Below are positions 1-5,966 of a DNA stretch of 21,644 bases, piece by piece (the first letter of the stretch is position 1; every line of letters begins with the position of its first letter). Under the pieces are notes generated by a model, which worked only from the letters and a program-made list of their open reading frames with translations, did not search any database and was not told the origin of the DNA. The DNA comes from Bacteroidota bacterium (GTDB lineage Bacteria > Bacteroidota > Rhodothermia > Rhodothermales > UBA10348), in NCBI GenBank assembly GCA_024640835.1, contig JAHEEH010000003.1, positions 1-21,644 on the forward strand. The letters run 5' to 3'. The translations under genes were made by a program, and so were the position numbers.

Positions 1-395
1 GGGTGACGCTCACCCCGTCACTCGCTCTCAGGGACGGCAAGCCCTTCCTGTCCTTCGCCGTCCAGGGAGGGGACGGGCAGGACCAGTGGCTTCTGCAGTT
101 CTTCCTGAACGTGGTCGAGTTCGGCATGACAGTCCAGGAAGCGACCGAGGCCGCGAACATCACCTCGTACCAGATGCGGGGCTCGTTCGACCAGCACGAA
201 TCCAGACCCGGACGCCTAATCGTACGCGACGACACGCCGCCGTGGATTCTGACCGAACTGCGGCGCATGGGGTATTCGCTCGGACTTGACGACCGGACAT
301 CCGGTCCAATCAACGCCATCTACTTCGACCGTGAACACGGCACGTTCTGGGGTGGCTCGAGCAACCACGGGGAGGATTACGGGATTGCGTGGTAG
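1..395 (+). CDS. ggt: gamma-glutamyltransferase, C-terminal fragment (5' end outside the window)
   Basis: This is the last 130 or so residues of a gamma-glutamyltransferase, the periplasmic Ntn-hydrolase that moves or hydrolyses the gamma-glutamyl group of glutathione. The visible part belongs to the small catalytic subunit. It has the family segment TPSLALRDGKPFL, then GGDGQDQWLLQFFLNVVEFG, and ends in the typical FWGGSSNHGEDYGIAW tail before TAG at 393-395. The frame is open at the left edge. The GTG at 3-5 reads as an internal valine and is not a start, because the conserved core and the catalytic threonine lie upstream. The gene converges on the lycopene cyclase gene and their ends overlap by 19 bp. 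Family assignment is confident; substrate preference (glutathione or another gamma-glutamyl compound) cannot be told from this fragment. Confidence 0.9.
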   Translation, partial: VTLTPSLALRDGKPFLSFAVQGGDGQDQWLLQFFLNVVEFGMTVQEATEAANITSYQMRGSFDQHESRPGRLIVRDDTPPWILTELRRMGYSLGLDDRTSGPINAIYFDREHGTFWGGSSNHGEDYGIAW

Positions 396-1111
396 CGCCT
401 TGCTGTCAGCCATTCCATCACCATCACATTCAGCCCGATAAGAAGGGCGGCGTACAGGAAGTCGTCCAGCGGGATACTGAATAGACGAATGCCCATGTTG
501 TGGGCGTTGTCGTACCAGACGACCCTGCCGGCGATCTCCCCTGGGGCGGTATTGAGAACCGGATACGTCCAGAAGCGAAGCCCGGTCAGAACGCCGTTTG
601 ACAGGACAAACGGGACGGAGACCACCGCGAGGGTCAGCCAGAGTCGACCCAGCCATGCGGGCCTGAACCACAGAAGAACCGCGAGAAGCACGGCCAGAAG
701 CCCGGATGTGACGGCGGTGTAGGCACGCCCGGGGTAGAGCACCAGCAGCACGACGGATAGCACCAGGGCTGCCACGGTCAGGAATCGCGCCGTGCGCACC
801 GGCGGAACCGGCACCTGCAGCGTACCGAACGCATGGTAGGTGAATACGCAGGCATACGGGATGCACACGAAGAAGAGCCATTCCTCGATCGGAAGACCGG
901 CCAGGCGCGGGCCCAGCAGGAACCGGTCGTCGAATCCCCAGATGCCGCCCGCAGTGAAGAGGACATCCCACGCGATGAAGCCGGCCGCAACGGCCAGGCA
1001 CGCGGGCAGAAATTCACGCCACCGGTCCACGAATCGGAGCGGTCCGTACCAACTGAACGCCAGCGGAACGGACAGAACGACGAGGTTCACCGCCAGGTAT
1101 AGGCCCGACAC
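377..1111 (-). CDS. crtYcd: lycopene cyclase, CrtYcd/CarR-type integral membrane protein
   Basis: A 244-residue hydrophobic protein of the heterodimer-derived (CrtYc+CrtYd fused) lycopene cyclase family (TIGR03462-like), which cyclises lycopene ends to beta-ionone rings. Two internally similar halves are visible, each with the family's acidic motif after a proline: GLPIEEW at about residues 72-78 and IPLDDF at 213-218. Roughly six to seven membrane helices are apparent. I place the start at the GTG at 1111-1109, one nucleotide after the crtZ stop. The in-frame ATG at 1168 would add 19 basic residues inside crtZ and lose the operon's tight spacing. It is the last gene of the carotenoid operon, and its stop lies inside the convergent ggt gene. 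The length is normal for a full two-half enzyme, so it should work alone. The exact ring product (beta, mono- or bicyclic) is inferred. Confidence 0.87.
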   Translation of the reverse strand: MSGLYLAVNLVVLSVPLAFSWYGPLRFVDRWREFLPACLAVAAGFIAWDVLFTAGGIWGFDDRFLLGPRLAGLPIEEWLFFVCIPYACVFTYHAFGTLQVPVPPVRTARFLTVAALVLSVVLLVLYPGRAYTAVTSGLLAVLLAVLLWFRPAWLGRLWLTLAVVSVPFVLSNGVLTGLRFWTYPVLNTAPGEIAGRVVWYDNAHNMGIRLFSIPLDDFLYAALLIGLNVMVMEWLTARRYHAIP

Positions 1112-1112
1112 G

Positions 1113-1622
1113 TCAGCGGCCTGCCCCGGACGTCGCCCGGCCCGATCGCGCCGCTTTCCGTGTCGCAACCGCTGTCCGAGCTTCGCCGAAGTACTTCAGT
1201 GGCGGCACCAGCATTCCGAAGCACTCGCCGTCTTCGGGTCCGAGGTGCTTGTGGTGCATGAGGTGTGCCTTTCGAATGGCCGTCAGGTACACGCTGTTAG
1301 TGCCCCGGAGCCACTTGAACCGCTGGTGGATGAAGATGTCGTGGACGAAGACATAGCAAATGCCGTACAGCAGGATGCCGAGCCCGATCCACACTCGGAA
1401 GTCGCCGTTCATCGTGCCCGAGTAAAAGAACCAGGCGCTCGGAACGGCGAAGATCAGTGCGAAGAGGTCGTTCTTTTCGAAGAAACCGGGCTCGTGATTG
1501 TGGTGGTCCCGATGAAACCACCACATGGGCCCGTGCATCAGGAAGCGGTGCGCGAGCCATGCCACGGCCTCCATGGCCGTAAACGTGCCAAGCACGATGA
1601 GCGCATTCGTGAGGACGGTCAT
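1113..1622 (-). CDS. crtZ: beta-carotene hydroxylase, CrtZ type
   Basis: A 169-residue di-iron membrane hydroxylase of the fatty acid hydroxylase/sterol desaturase superfamily. CrtZ adds 3-hydroxyls to beta-ionone rings, giving beta-cryptoxanthin and zeaxanthin. All histidine clusters expected for CrtZ are present: H25-x4-H30, H37-x2-HH (HRDHH, to H41), H94-x4-H99 (HDIFIH) and H120-x2-HH (HLMHH, to H124). Helices lie around residues 5-24 and 52-92. The ATG at 1622-1620 overlaps the idi stop by 4 bp (ATGA), and the cyclase starts one nucleotide after this gene's TGA. The order cyclase last, hydroxylase before it, still gives a complete lycopene-to-zeaxanthin module. The C-terminal 20 or so residues are basic and low in complexity, which is common in this family. 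No ketolase is seen, so zeaxanthin-type products are the simplest inference. Confidence 0.92.
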   Translation of the reverse strand: MTVLTNALIVLGTFTAMEAVAWLAHRFLMHGPMWWFHRDHHNHEPGFFEKNDLFALIFAVPSAWFFYSGTMNGDFRVWIGLGILLYGICYVFVHDIFIHQRFKWLRGTNSVYLTAIRKAHLMHHKHLGPEDGECFGMLVPPLKYFGEARTAVATRKAARSGRATSGAGR

Positions 1623-2176
1623 GTCGATTGTGATTGCTGTGTGACGATCGGGCGGTCGGGGGCGGCTTCAACGGCGCTCTCGAAGCAGAGGCGGAACCAG
1701 GTCGTAAACCGGTCGGGCCGCTCTTCCAGTTCATGGCGGATGGCCTCCGGCGAAGCGTACCTCCACTCCGAGACTTCCGCCGGGTCGGGAACGGGCTCGG
1801 AGTCGGACGTACCGACGAACACGTGATCGAATTCGTGCTCGACGAGCCCTCCATCCAGCTCGCTCCGGTAGACGAACGCGAACCGGGGCTCGAGATCGCA
1901 CGCCATCCCCATTTCCTCCTGGAGCCTGCGTGTCGCGGCTTTGGACACGGGTTCACCCGGCCTCGGGTGGCTGCAGCACGTGTTGGTCCAGAGGCCCCCG
2001 CTGTGGTATTTCCCGGGCGCCCGACGCTGCAGCAGCAGCTCGCCTTCGCTGTTGAATACGAACACCGAGATGGCACGATGCAGCACCCCCTCCCGGTGGG
2101 CCTGGAGCTTGTCCATTTCGCCCACGGGCCGGTCATCCGAGTCGACCAGGACCACTCGTTCCTCGGGATGGTTCAT
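1619..2176 (-). CDS. idi: isopentenyl-diphosphate delta-isomerase, type I (Nudix)
   Basis: A 185-residue type I IPP isomerase, which interconverts IPP and DMAPP to feed prenyl chain building. The motif TNTCCSHPRPGE carries the catalytic cysteine (C67, the same number as in E. coli Idi) and metal ligand H70. Other metal ligands fit H27, H33 and the E113-x-E115 pair in GGLVEHEFDH. The Nudix-like helix ATRRLQEEMG follows. I choose the ATG at 2176 because it makes a 4-bp ATGA overlap with the preceding gene; a second ATG two codons upstream (2182) is equally in frame. The gene overlaps crtZ by 4 bp at its other end. Placement within the pigment operon implies that precursor supply is raised with pigment synthesis. 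A GGPP synthase (crtE) would be needed and must be encoded elsewhere. Confidence 0.94.
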   Translation of the reverse strand: MNHPEERVVLVDSDDRPVGEMDKLQAHREGVLHRAISVFVFNSEGELLLQRRAPGKYHSGGLWTNTCCSHPRPGEPVSKAATRRLQEEMGMACDLEPRFAFVYRSELDGGLVEHEFDHVFVGTSDSEPVPDPAEVSEWRYASPEAIRHELEERPDRFTTWFRLCFESAVEAAPDRPIVTQQSQST

Positions 2177-2715
2177 CGACATGCCTCGACGCTTTCCAGT
2201 ACCGTCGAAGCGACCGCCACATGGGAAGGGTCGCTCGACCAGAAATTGGATCGGAGAGCCTCGCCTACGACCGAGCAATCCTCCTCGATGCCTTTGTTGT
2301 AGCCGAGAAACGACGGCGCGTTCGCCCTCACGGCAAGCCTCAACAGGCGAATATCCGCATTGCCCGGCTCGATCTCTACCTGGCGGTCCAGCCTCTTCGT
2401 CCACTTGCGGAATCCGATGAGCTTCGCCAGTGGATTCCACCTGCGGCCGGCCGTCATCACTTCTGCCGTGGCACGAAAGGCCATGAAGGTCGGGTCGTCT
2501 TCATCACGGGCTGACGCTTCGGTCAGCAGTTTCCGAAAGCTCGCCAGCCCCTCCTTTTCTCCTGCCTGTCGGAATGCGGCCCGCCAGGACGCGATGGGGG
2601 CGTCTATCGAATCCCGCCGACCCGCATCGTCGCGTACCGGGTCCACCTGGGCGGCAACCGGCATGGACAGGGCAACGGCGACCCAGGCCAGCAGAACCCT
2701 CAGTTTCCAGGCCAT
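2173..2715 (-). CDS. conserved exported protein of unknown function in the carotenoid operon
   Basis: A 180-residue protein with no recognised domain. It begins with a clear signal peptide (basic n-region MAWKLR, hydrophobic core, cleavage likely after PVAA at about residue 22), so the mature part should be periplasmic or outer-membrane-facing. The mature protein is mostly helical, with a TPR-like look around EIEPGNADIRLLRLAVRANA and the segment SFLGYNKGIEEDCSVV. From memory, proteins with a similar pattern (asn-rich helix, then LGY and an Ile-acidic run) sit beside crtB/crtZ in other Bacteroidota; this needs a search. The ATG at 2715 lies 2 nt after the crtB stop; a TTG at 2721 is a weaker alternative. 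Its stop overlaps idi by 4 bp. It is the only secreted product of the operon. A role in handling or placing carotenoids is possible but only a guess. Confidence 0.8.
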   Translation of the reverse strand: MAWKLRVLLAWVAVALSMPVAAQVDPVRDDAGRRDSIDAPIASWRAAFRQAGEKEGLASFRKLLTEASARDEDDPTFMAFRATAEVMTAGRRWNPLAKLIGFRKWTKRLDRQVEIEPGNADIRLLRLAVRANAPSFLGYNKGIEEDCSVVGEALRSNFWSSDPSHVAVASTVLESVEACR

Positions 2716-2717
2716 AC

Positions 2718-3572
2718 TCAAACCAGATTGAAACGGTGGCGCAGCGATGCTCCGGCCAGGAATACCAGCTTCTCAATGTCCGGTACCCGAACACGCGTTG
2801 AGAGGATATCCCGACTCGTGAGGCGACGGATTCGTTTTAGAAGCCGACTGTACAGCGTGAACGCGGCAAAAACGGAGAAGCGCGCATCCCGCGGCAGCTG
2901 CCGGATACCCTCGCGAGCGGCGGCGAGATCGGCCTCGATCTCGTCCTCAATCCGGCGTTTATCGGCATCGCCGAATGTCGCCAGATCGAAGTCCGGGAAG
3001 TACGAACGCCCCAGCTCTCCCGTATCCTCACCCAGATCCCTGAGGAAGTTGACCTTCTGGAACGCGGCGCCCAATCTCGCTGCGGGGCGCTCCAGCCTCT
3101 CGTATTCCAACTGGTCACCCCGAACGAAAACCTTGAGGCACATGAGACCCACGACCTCCGCCGAACCGACGATGTACTCATCGAAATGCTCGCGGCCATA
3201 CCGCGTGAGATGCAGGTCCCACTCCATGCTGCGAAGAAACTCGTCCACATGCCTCCGATCGATTCCGTACCGGTGGTACGTCTCCTGAAAGGCCTGCAGG
3301 ATTGGATTAGTGCTGATCCGGTCGTCCAGCGCCCGGACCGTATCCTCCTTCAGGCGCGCTAGCAGATCGGCCCGGTCGTGACCCTGGAAGGAGTCCACAA
3401 CCTCGTCGGCCAGACGCACGAACCCGTAGATCGCATAGATGCCGGGCCGGATGTCTGAGGCCAACGTGCGGATGCTCCACGAAAAGGACGTGGAGTAGGC
3501 TCTCGTGGTCGCGCGGCTGCACGCACGACTCACCTGGTCGTACAGGGAAAGGCGCTCGGTTCTCGGATTCAT
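2718..3572 (-). CDS. crtB: phytoene synthase
   Basis: A 284-residue trans-isoprenyl diphosphate synthase (head-to-head type), which condenses two GGPP to phytoene, the first committed carotenoid step. Both Mg-diphosphate binding motifs are visible: RLADEVVD in the region YAIYGFVRLADEVVD (about residues 48-62) and FLRDLGED in KVNFLRDLGEDTGELGRSYF (about residues 172-190), where phytoene synthases carry the DxxxD pair. The ATG at 3572-3570 overlaps the crtI TGA by 4 bp, and I prefer it over the much longer open frame upstream, which runs inside crtI. Length is at the short end of normal. Squalene synthase-like enzymes share these motifs, but the crtI neighbour makes phytoene synthase far more likely. 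Confidence 0.94.
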   Translation of the reverse strand: MNPRTERLSLYDQVSRACSRATTRAYSTSFSWSIRTLASDIRPGIYAIYGFVRLADEVVDSFQGHDRADLLARLKEDTVRALDDRISTNPILQAFQETYHRYGIDRRHVDEFLRSMEWDLHLTRYGREHFDEYIVGSAEVVGLMCLKVFVRGDQLEYERLERPAARLGAAFQKVNFLRDLGEDTGELGRSYFPDFDLATFGDADKRRIEDEIEADLAAAREGIRQLPRDARFSVFAAFTLYSRLLKRIRRLTSRDILSTRVRVPDIEKLVFLAGASLRHRFNLV

Positions 3573-5074
3573 GGGCCAGTACTCTGCGGTCGGGTCTGAA
3601 GCCAGCGATCCGCCTCCATGGCGGCCACCTGCCCGCTGATCAGGCTTGGAGGAACGCCGGGGCCGGGAGTAGTCAGTTGGCCTGCGAAATAGAGTCCGGG
3701 GAGGCGGCTGCGCATCCGGGGTTTCATGAACGCGGTCTGCCTGAGCGTGTTCGCCAAACCGTACGCATTGCCCCGCCACGCATGGAAATCCTCCTCGAAC
3801 TCGCGGTGTGCGTAGTCCCTCCGATACACCACATGCGCCCTCGGATCCAGACCGGTGCGCTCTCCGATCCGGTCCATGACGTGGTCGAATAGACGCGCCG
3901 TCTCATGCTCGTTCGCATCCAGGCCGGCAGCCAGGGGAACGAGAACGAACAGGTTTTCGCATCCGTCCGGGGCGAGGGTCGGGTCCGTGCGCGACGGGAC
4001 GCACACGTAGAAGTTGGGACTCCCCGGCCAGGCGGGGTCGTCGTATATCGTGTGCGCGTGGGGTTCGAACGGCGTGTCGAAGAAGAGATTGTGGTGCAGC
4101 AATCCGTCCATGCGGCAGTCTATTCCCAGGAAGAACAGGAGGGACCCCGGGGCCATGGTGCGGCTCCGCCAGTACGCGCGATCGTACCGGCGCCATCGAG
4201 AAGGCAGGAGGTCCTGCTCCGCGTGGTGGTAGTCGGCCGCCGAGATCACAACGTCGGCTTCGAGGATCGAGCCGCCCGACGAAACCCCCGAGACCGAACC
4301 GTTCCGTTCCAGGATCGCATCCACCTCGGCTCCAAAGAGGAATTCCACACCCAGACCGCGAGCTACGCTGACCATGGCGTCGACGACCCGGTACATCCCT
4401 CCCATGGGATACCAGGTGCCCAGGTCCGTGTCCGCGTGGTTCATCATGCTGTACAGGGCCGGTGTCCGCTCGGAACGCGCGCCCAGAAACAGCACCGGAA
4501 ATTCCAGGAGCCGCACGAGACGCGGGTCGGTGAAATGCCGGCGCACGTGCGCGCTGAGGGAGCCAAACAGGGACAGCCGGAGGACCTCGGGCAGGACCCT
4601 CGGGTCGGCGAACTCCAGTGGCGAATTGCCGGGGCGCCAAACAAAGTGTTCCATGCCCAGGCGATACTTCCGGCGCCCCTCGTCAAGGAAGGCATCGAGT
4701 CGTCGGCCCGCTCCCGGCTCCACCCGATCGAACAGTGCCCGCACACCGTCGCGGCCAGCGGGCACATCCAGCGGGCCCTCGTCGAAGAACACACGGTATG
4801 AGGGATCCAGGCGGACCAGGCTCAGATGATCATCGACCTCCGTCCCGGCCATCCGAAAGAACTCCTCGAACACATCGGGCATCCAGTACCAGCTCGGCCC
4901 CATGTCGAAGGTGAACCCGTCCGCCCGAAACATGCGTGCGCGTCCGCCGGGCTCGTCATGCCGTTCGAGAACGGTCACTCGGCGGCCGAGGCGAGCCAGG
5001 CGAATCGCGGCCGCCAGACCCGCGAATCCGGCCCCGATGACGACGGCGTCCGGACGGCGATCGGATGTGGTCAT
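3569..5074 (-). CDS. crtI: phytoene desaturase (CrtI family, FAD-dependent)
   Basis: A 501-residue FAD-dependent carotenoid desaturase that would convert phytoene to lycopene. The N-terminus has the dinucleotide-binding fold VVIGAGFAGLAAAIRLARLG (about residues 10-29), then an acidic VTVLERHDEPGGRA stretch. The C-terminus has the CrtI signature GLYFAGQLTTPGPGVPPSLI, a variant of the usual HPGxGxP loop in which the His-Pro is replaced by Thr-Pro. A MGPSWYWMPDVFEEFF segment matches the substrate-binding part of bacterial CrtI. The ATG at 5074 overlaps the upstream regulator's stop by 4 bp; the longer open frame starts inside that gene. Substrate range (four-step to lycopene, or related C40/C30 desaturation) is inferred from crtB and the cyclase downstream. 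Confidence 0.94.
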   Translation of the reverse strand: MTTSDRRPDAVVIGAGFAGLAAAIRLARLGRRVTVLERHDEPGGRARMFRADGFTFDMGPSWYWMPDVFEEFFRMAGTEVDDHLSLVRLDPSYRVFFDEGPLDVPAGRDGVRALFDRVEPGAGRRLDAFLDEGRRKYRLGMEHFVWRPGNSPLEFADPRVLPEVLRLSLFGSLSAHVRRHFTDPRLVRLLEFPVLFLGARSERTPALYSMMNHADTDLGTWYPMGGMYRVVDAMVSVARGLGVEFLFGAEVDAILERNGSVSGVSSGGSILEADVVISAADYHHAEQDLLPSRWRRYDRAYWRSRTMAPGSLLFFLGIDCRMDGLLHHNLFFDTPFEPHAHTIYDDPAWPGSPNFYVCVPSRTDPTLAPDGCENLFVLVPLAAGLDANEHETARLFDHVMDRIGERTGLDPRAHVVYRRDYAHREFEEDFHAWRGNAYGLANTLRQTAFMKPRMRSRLPGLYFAGQLTTPGPGVPPSLISGQVAAMEADRWLQTRPQSTGP

Positions 5075-5883
5075 GTCCGCCCGGAGATGAACTCGTGGAA
5101 CTCGGAAAGCGAATGGAATCGCTTGCCGAACTTTGGCGGGTCCGGCCATGCGCCAGCGCCCCCCATCGCGAGGCGGATGCCGGAGCGTTCACAGGCGGGT
5201 CCGACGAGGTCAAGAAATGCACCGAGTTCACGACGGTCCGATGAGGCGGCCGAAGCCGTAAGCGCAAGCATGTGGATCTGCCCGGATCCCGCAAGTGAAA
5301 GCAGGTCGTCCAGCGGAGTGGCCTGCCCCACCCAGAGCGCCGCCCATCCGGCCTCACGGAGGCAAAGTTGAAGCAGGGAAAGTCCGAGCGTGTGGTGGTC
5401 TCCCGGGACGCAGGTCAGGAGGCATACGCGCTCCTGTCCCGATCGGGGAATGCCGTCCGCCAGCGTGGCAAGCGCCCGCATCAGGCGCTCCGATCCTACA
5501 TGCTCCTCGAGCGCGGTCGTCTCACCGCGCTCCCACCTGCGCCCGATCTCCCGAAGCCCCTGCCCGATCTCGTCCGCCACCGCGTGCCACGAGCCGAGAC
5601 GCGCCCGCGCCTGCAGGAGCGTGCCCTGCAACGACAGCACGTCGTCGGACAGAATGATCCCCGCCCACCGGACACCCGTCCCTCCTTCATCCTCGATTCC
5701 CGGCGCCGACGTGCCCTTCGACGTCCTGCGTATGAACTCGACAAGGTCCGCCTTGACCACGCGCCGATGCCCGCCGGGCGTCCGAATCACGCGGATGAGC
5801 TCATCGTCGGCCCATCGCTTGATGCTTGTGACGCCGACTCCGGCTATCCGGGCCGCTTCCGCCGTGGTGATGAGGGTATCCAT
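5071..5883 (-). CDS. carH: CarH/LitR-type MerR-family regulator with cobalamin-binding (photosensory) domain
   Basis: A 270-residue regulator. Residues 1-55 form a MerR-type winged helix (TTAEAARIAGVGVTSIKRWA, then RTPGGHRR). Residues 75-150 resemble the four-helix capping bundle, with the W-x9-EH signature (W117, E127, H128) that in CarH covers the upper face of adenosylcobalamin. Residues 150-260 look like a Rossmann B12-binding domain with the D-x-H-x2-G motif (D162, H164, G167), whose histidine ligates cobalt from below. In known CarH proteins, dark AdoCbl-bound tetramers repress carotenoid genes and light breaks the Co-C bond, releasing DNA. All key residues for that mechanism are here. 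The gene leads the operon it probably controls, so autoregulation is likely. ATG at 5883; no Shine-Dalgarno is visible (see the promoter entry). Confidence 0.9.
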   Translation of the reverse strand: MDTLITTAEAARIAGVGVTSIKRWADDELIRVIRTPGGHRRVVKADLVEFIRRTSKGTSAPGIEDEGGTGVRWAGIILSDDVLSLQGTLLQARARLGSWHAVADEIGQGLREIGRRWERGETTALEEHVGSERLMRALATLADGIPRSGQERVCLLTCVPGDHHTLGLSLLQLCLREAGWAALWVGQATPLDDLLSLAGSGQIHMLALTASAASSDRRELGAFLDLVGPACERSGIRLAMGGAGAWPDPPKFGKRFHSLSEFHEFISGRT

Positions 5884-5894
5884 ATTCAGAATAT
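5882..5894. repeat. 13-bp perfect palindrome over the carH start codon and -10 element
   Basis: ATATTC-A-GAATAT is a perfect 6+1+6 palindrome that covers the last two bases of the carH start triplet (as read on the plus strand) and most of the predicted -10 element. It could be a regulator binding site or simply an effect of the AT-rich -10 sequence. Confidence 0.4.
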
Positions 5895-5918
5895 AGAACG
5901 AATTGGACGACTTGACAA
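5890..5918 (-). promoter_or_regulatory. predicted promoter of the carH-crt operon
   Basis: On the minus strand a TTGTCA (complement of 5913-5918), an exact 17-nt spacer and TATATT (complement of 5890-5895) form a good sigma-70-like promoter in an otherwise GC-rich region. Counting from the -10 element places +1 on nucleotide 5883, the A of the carH ATG, so the mRNA would be leaderless. This is a match by eye, not a mapped start; a Bacteroidota-type sigma factor might use a different register. Confidence 0.55.
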
Positions 5919-5932
5919 TAACAAATCGTCAA
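5912..5932. promoter_or_regulatory. inverted repeat, candidate CarH operator in the divergent control region
   Basis: TTGACAAT (5912-5919), a 5-nt AACAA spacer and ATCGTCAA (5925-5932) form an imperfect inverted repeat (7 of 8 positions pair). Related pieces flank it: GACG at 5907-5910 and ACGTC at 5935-5939. The left arm coincides with the -35 of the operon promoter on the minus strand and with a TTGACA on the plus strand, so a bound dimer or tetramer could shut both directions. The repeat is seen directly; its recognition by the CarH-like protein is inferred from position. Confidence 0.5.
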
Positions 5933-5945
5933 AAACGTCTATATT
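5912..5945 (+). promoter_or_regulatory. weak promoter-like elements for the rightward epimerase-peroxiredoxin genes
   Basis: A TTGACA at 5912-5917 and a TATATT at 5940-5945 (continuing GG, reminiscent of the Bacteroidota TAnnTTTG element) precede the rightward ATG at 5967. The 22-nt spacing is too long for a classical sigma-70 promoter, so either only the -10-like part is used or a Bacteroidota-type element is involved. A start near 5952 would leave a leader of about 15 nt. Confidence 0.3.
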
Positions 5946-5966
5946 GGTGAAGCTACCCGCAGAACA

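Noticed and set aside
1112..1168. ATG start at 1168 for the lycopene cyclase
   Set aside because: It would add 19 arginine-rich residues encoded inside crtZ; the GTG at 1111 directly after the crtZ stop gives the family length and fits the operon's spacing.
3573..3779. N-terminal extension of crtB into crtI
   Set aside because: The ATG at 3572 forms a 4-bp overlap with the crtI stop, and the extension reads as non-homologous Arg/Pro-rich sequence.
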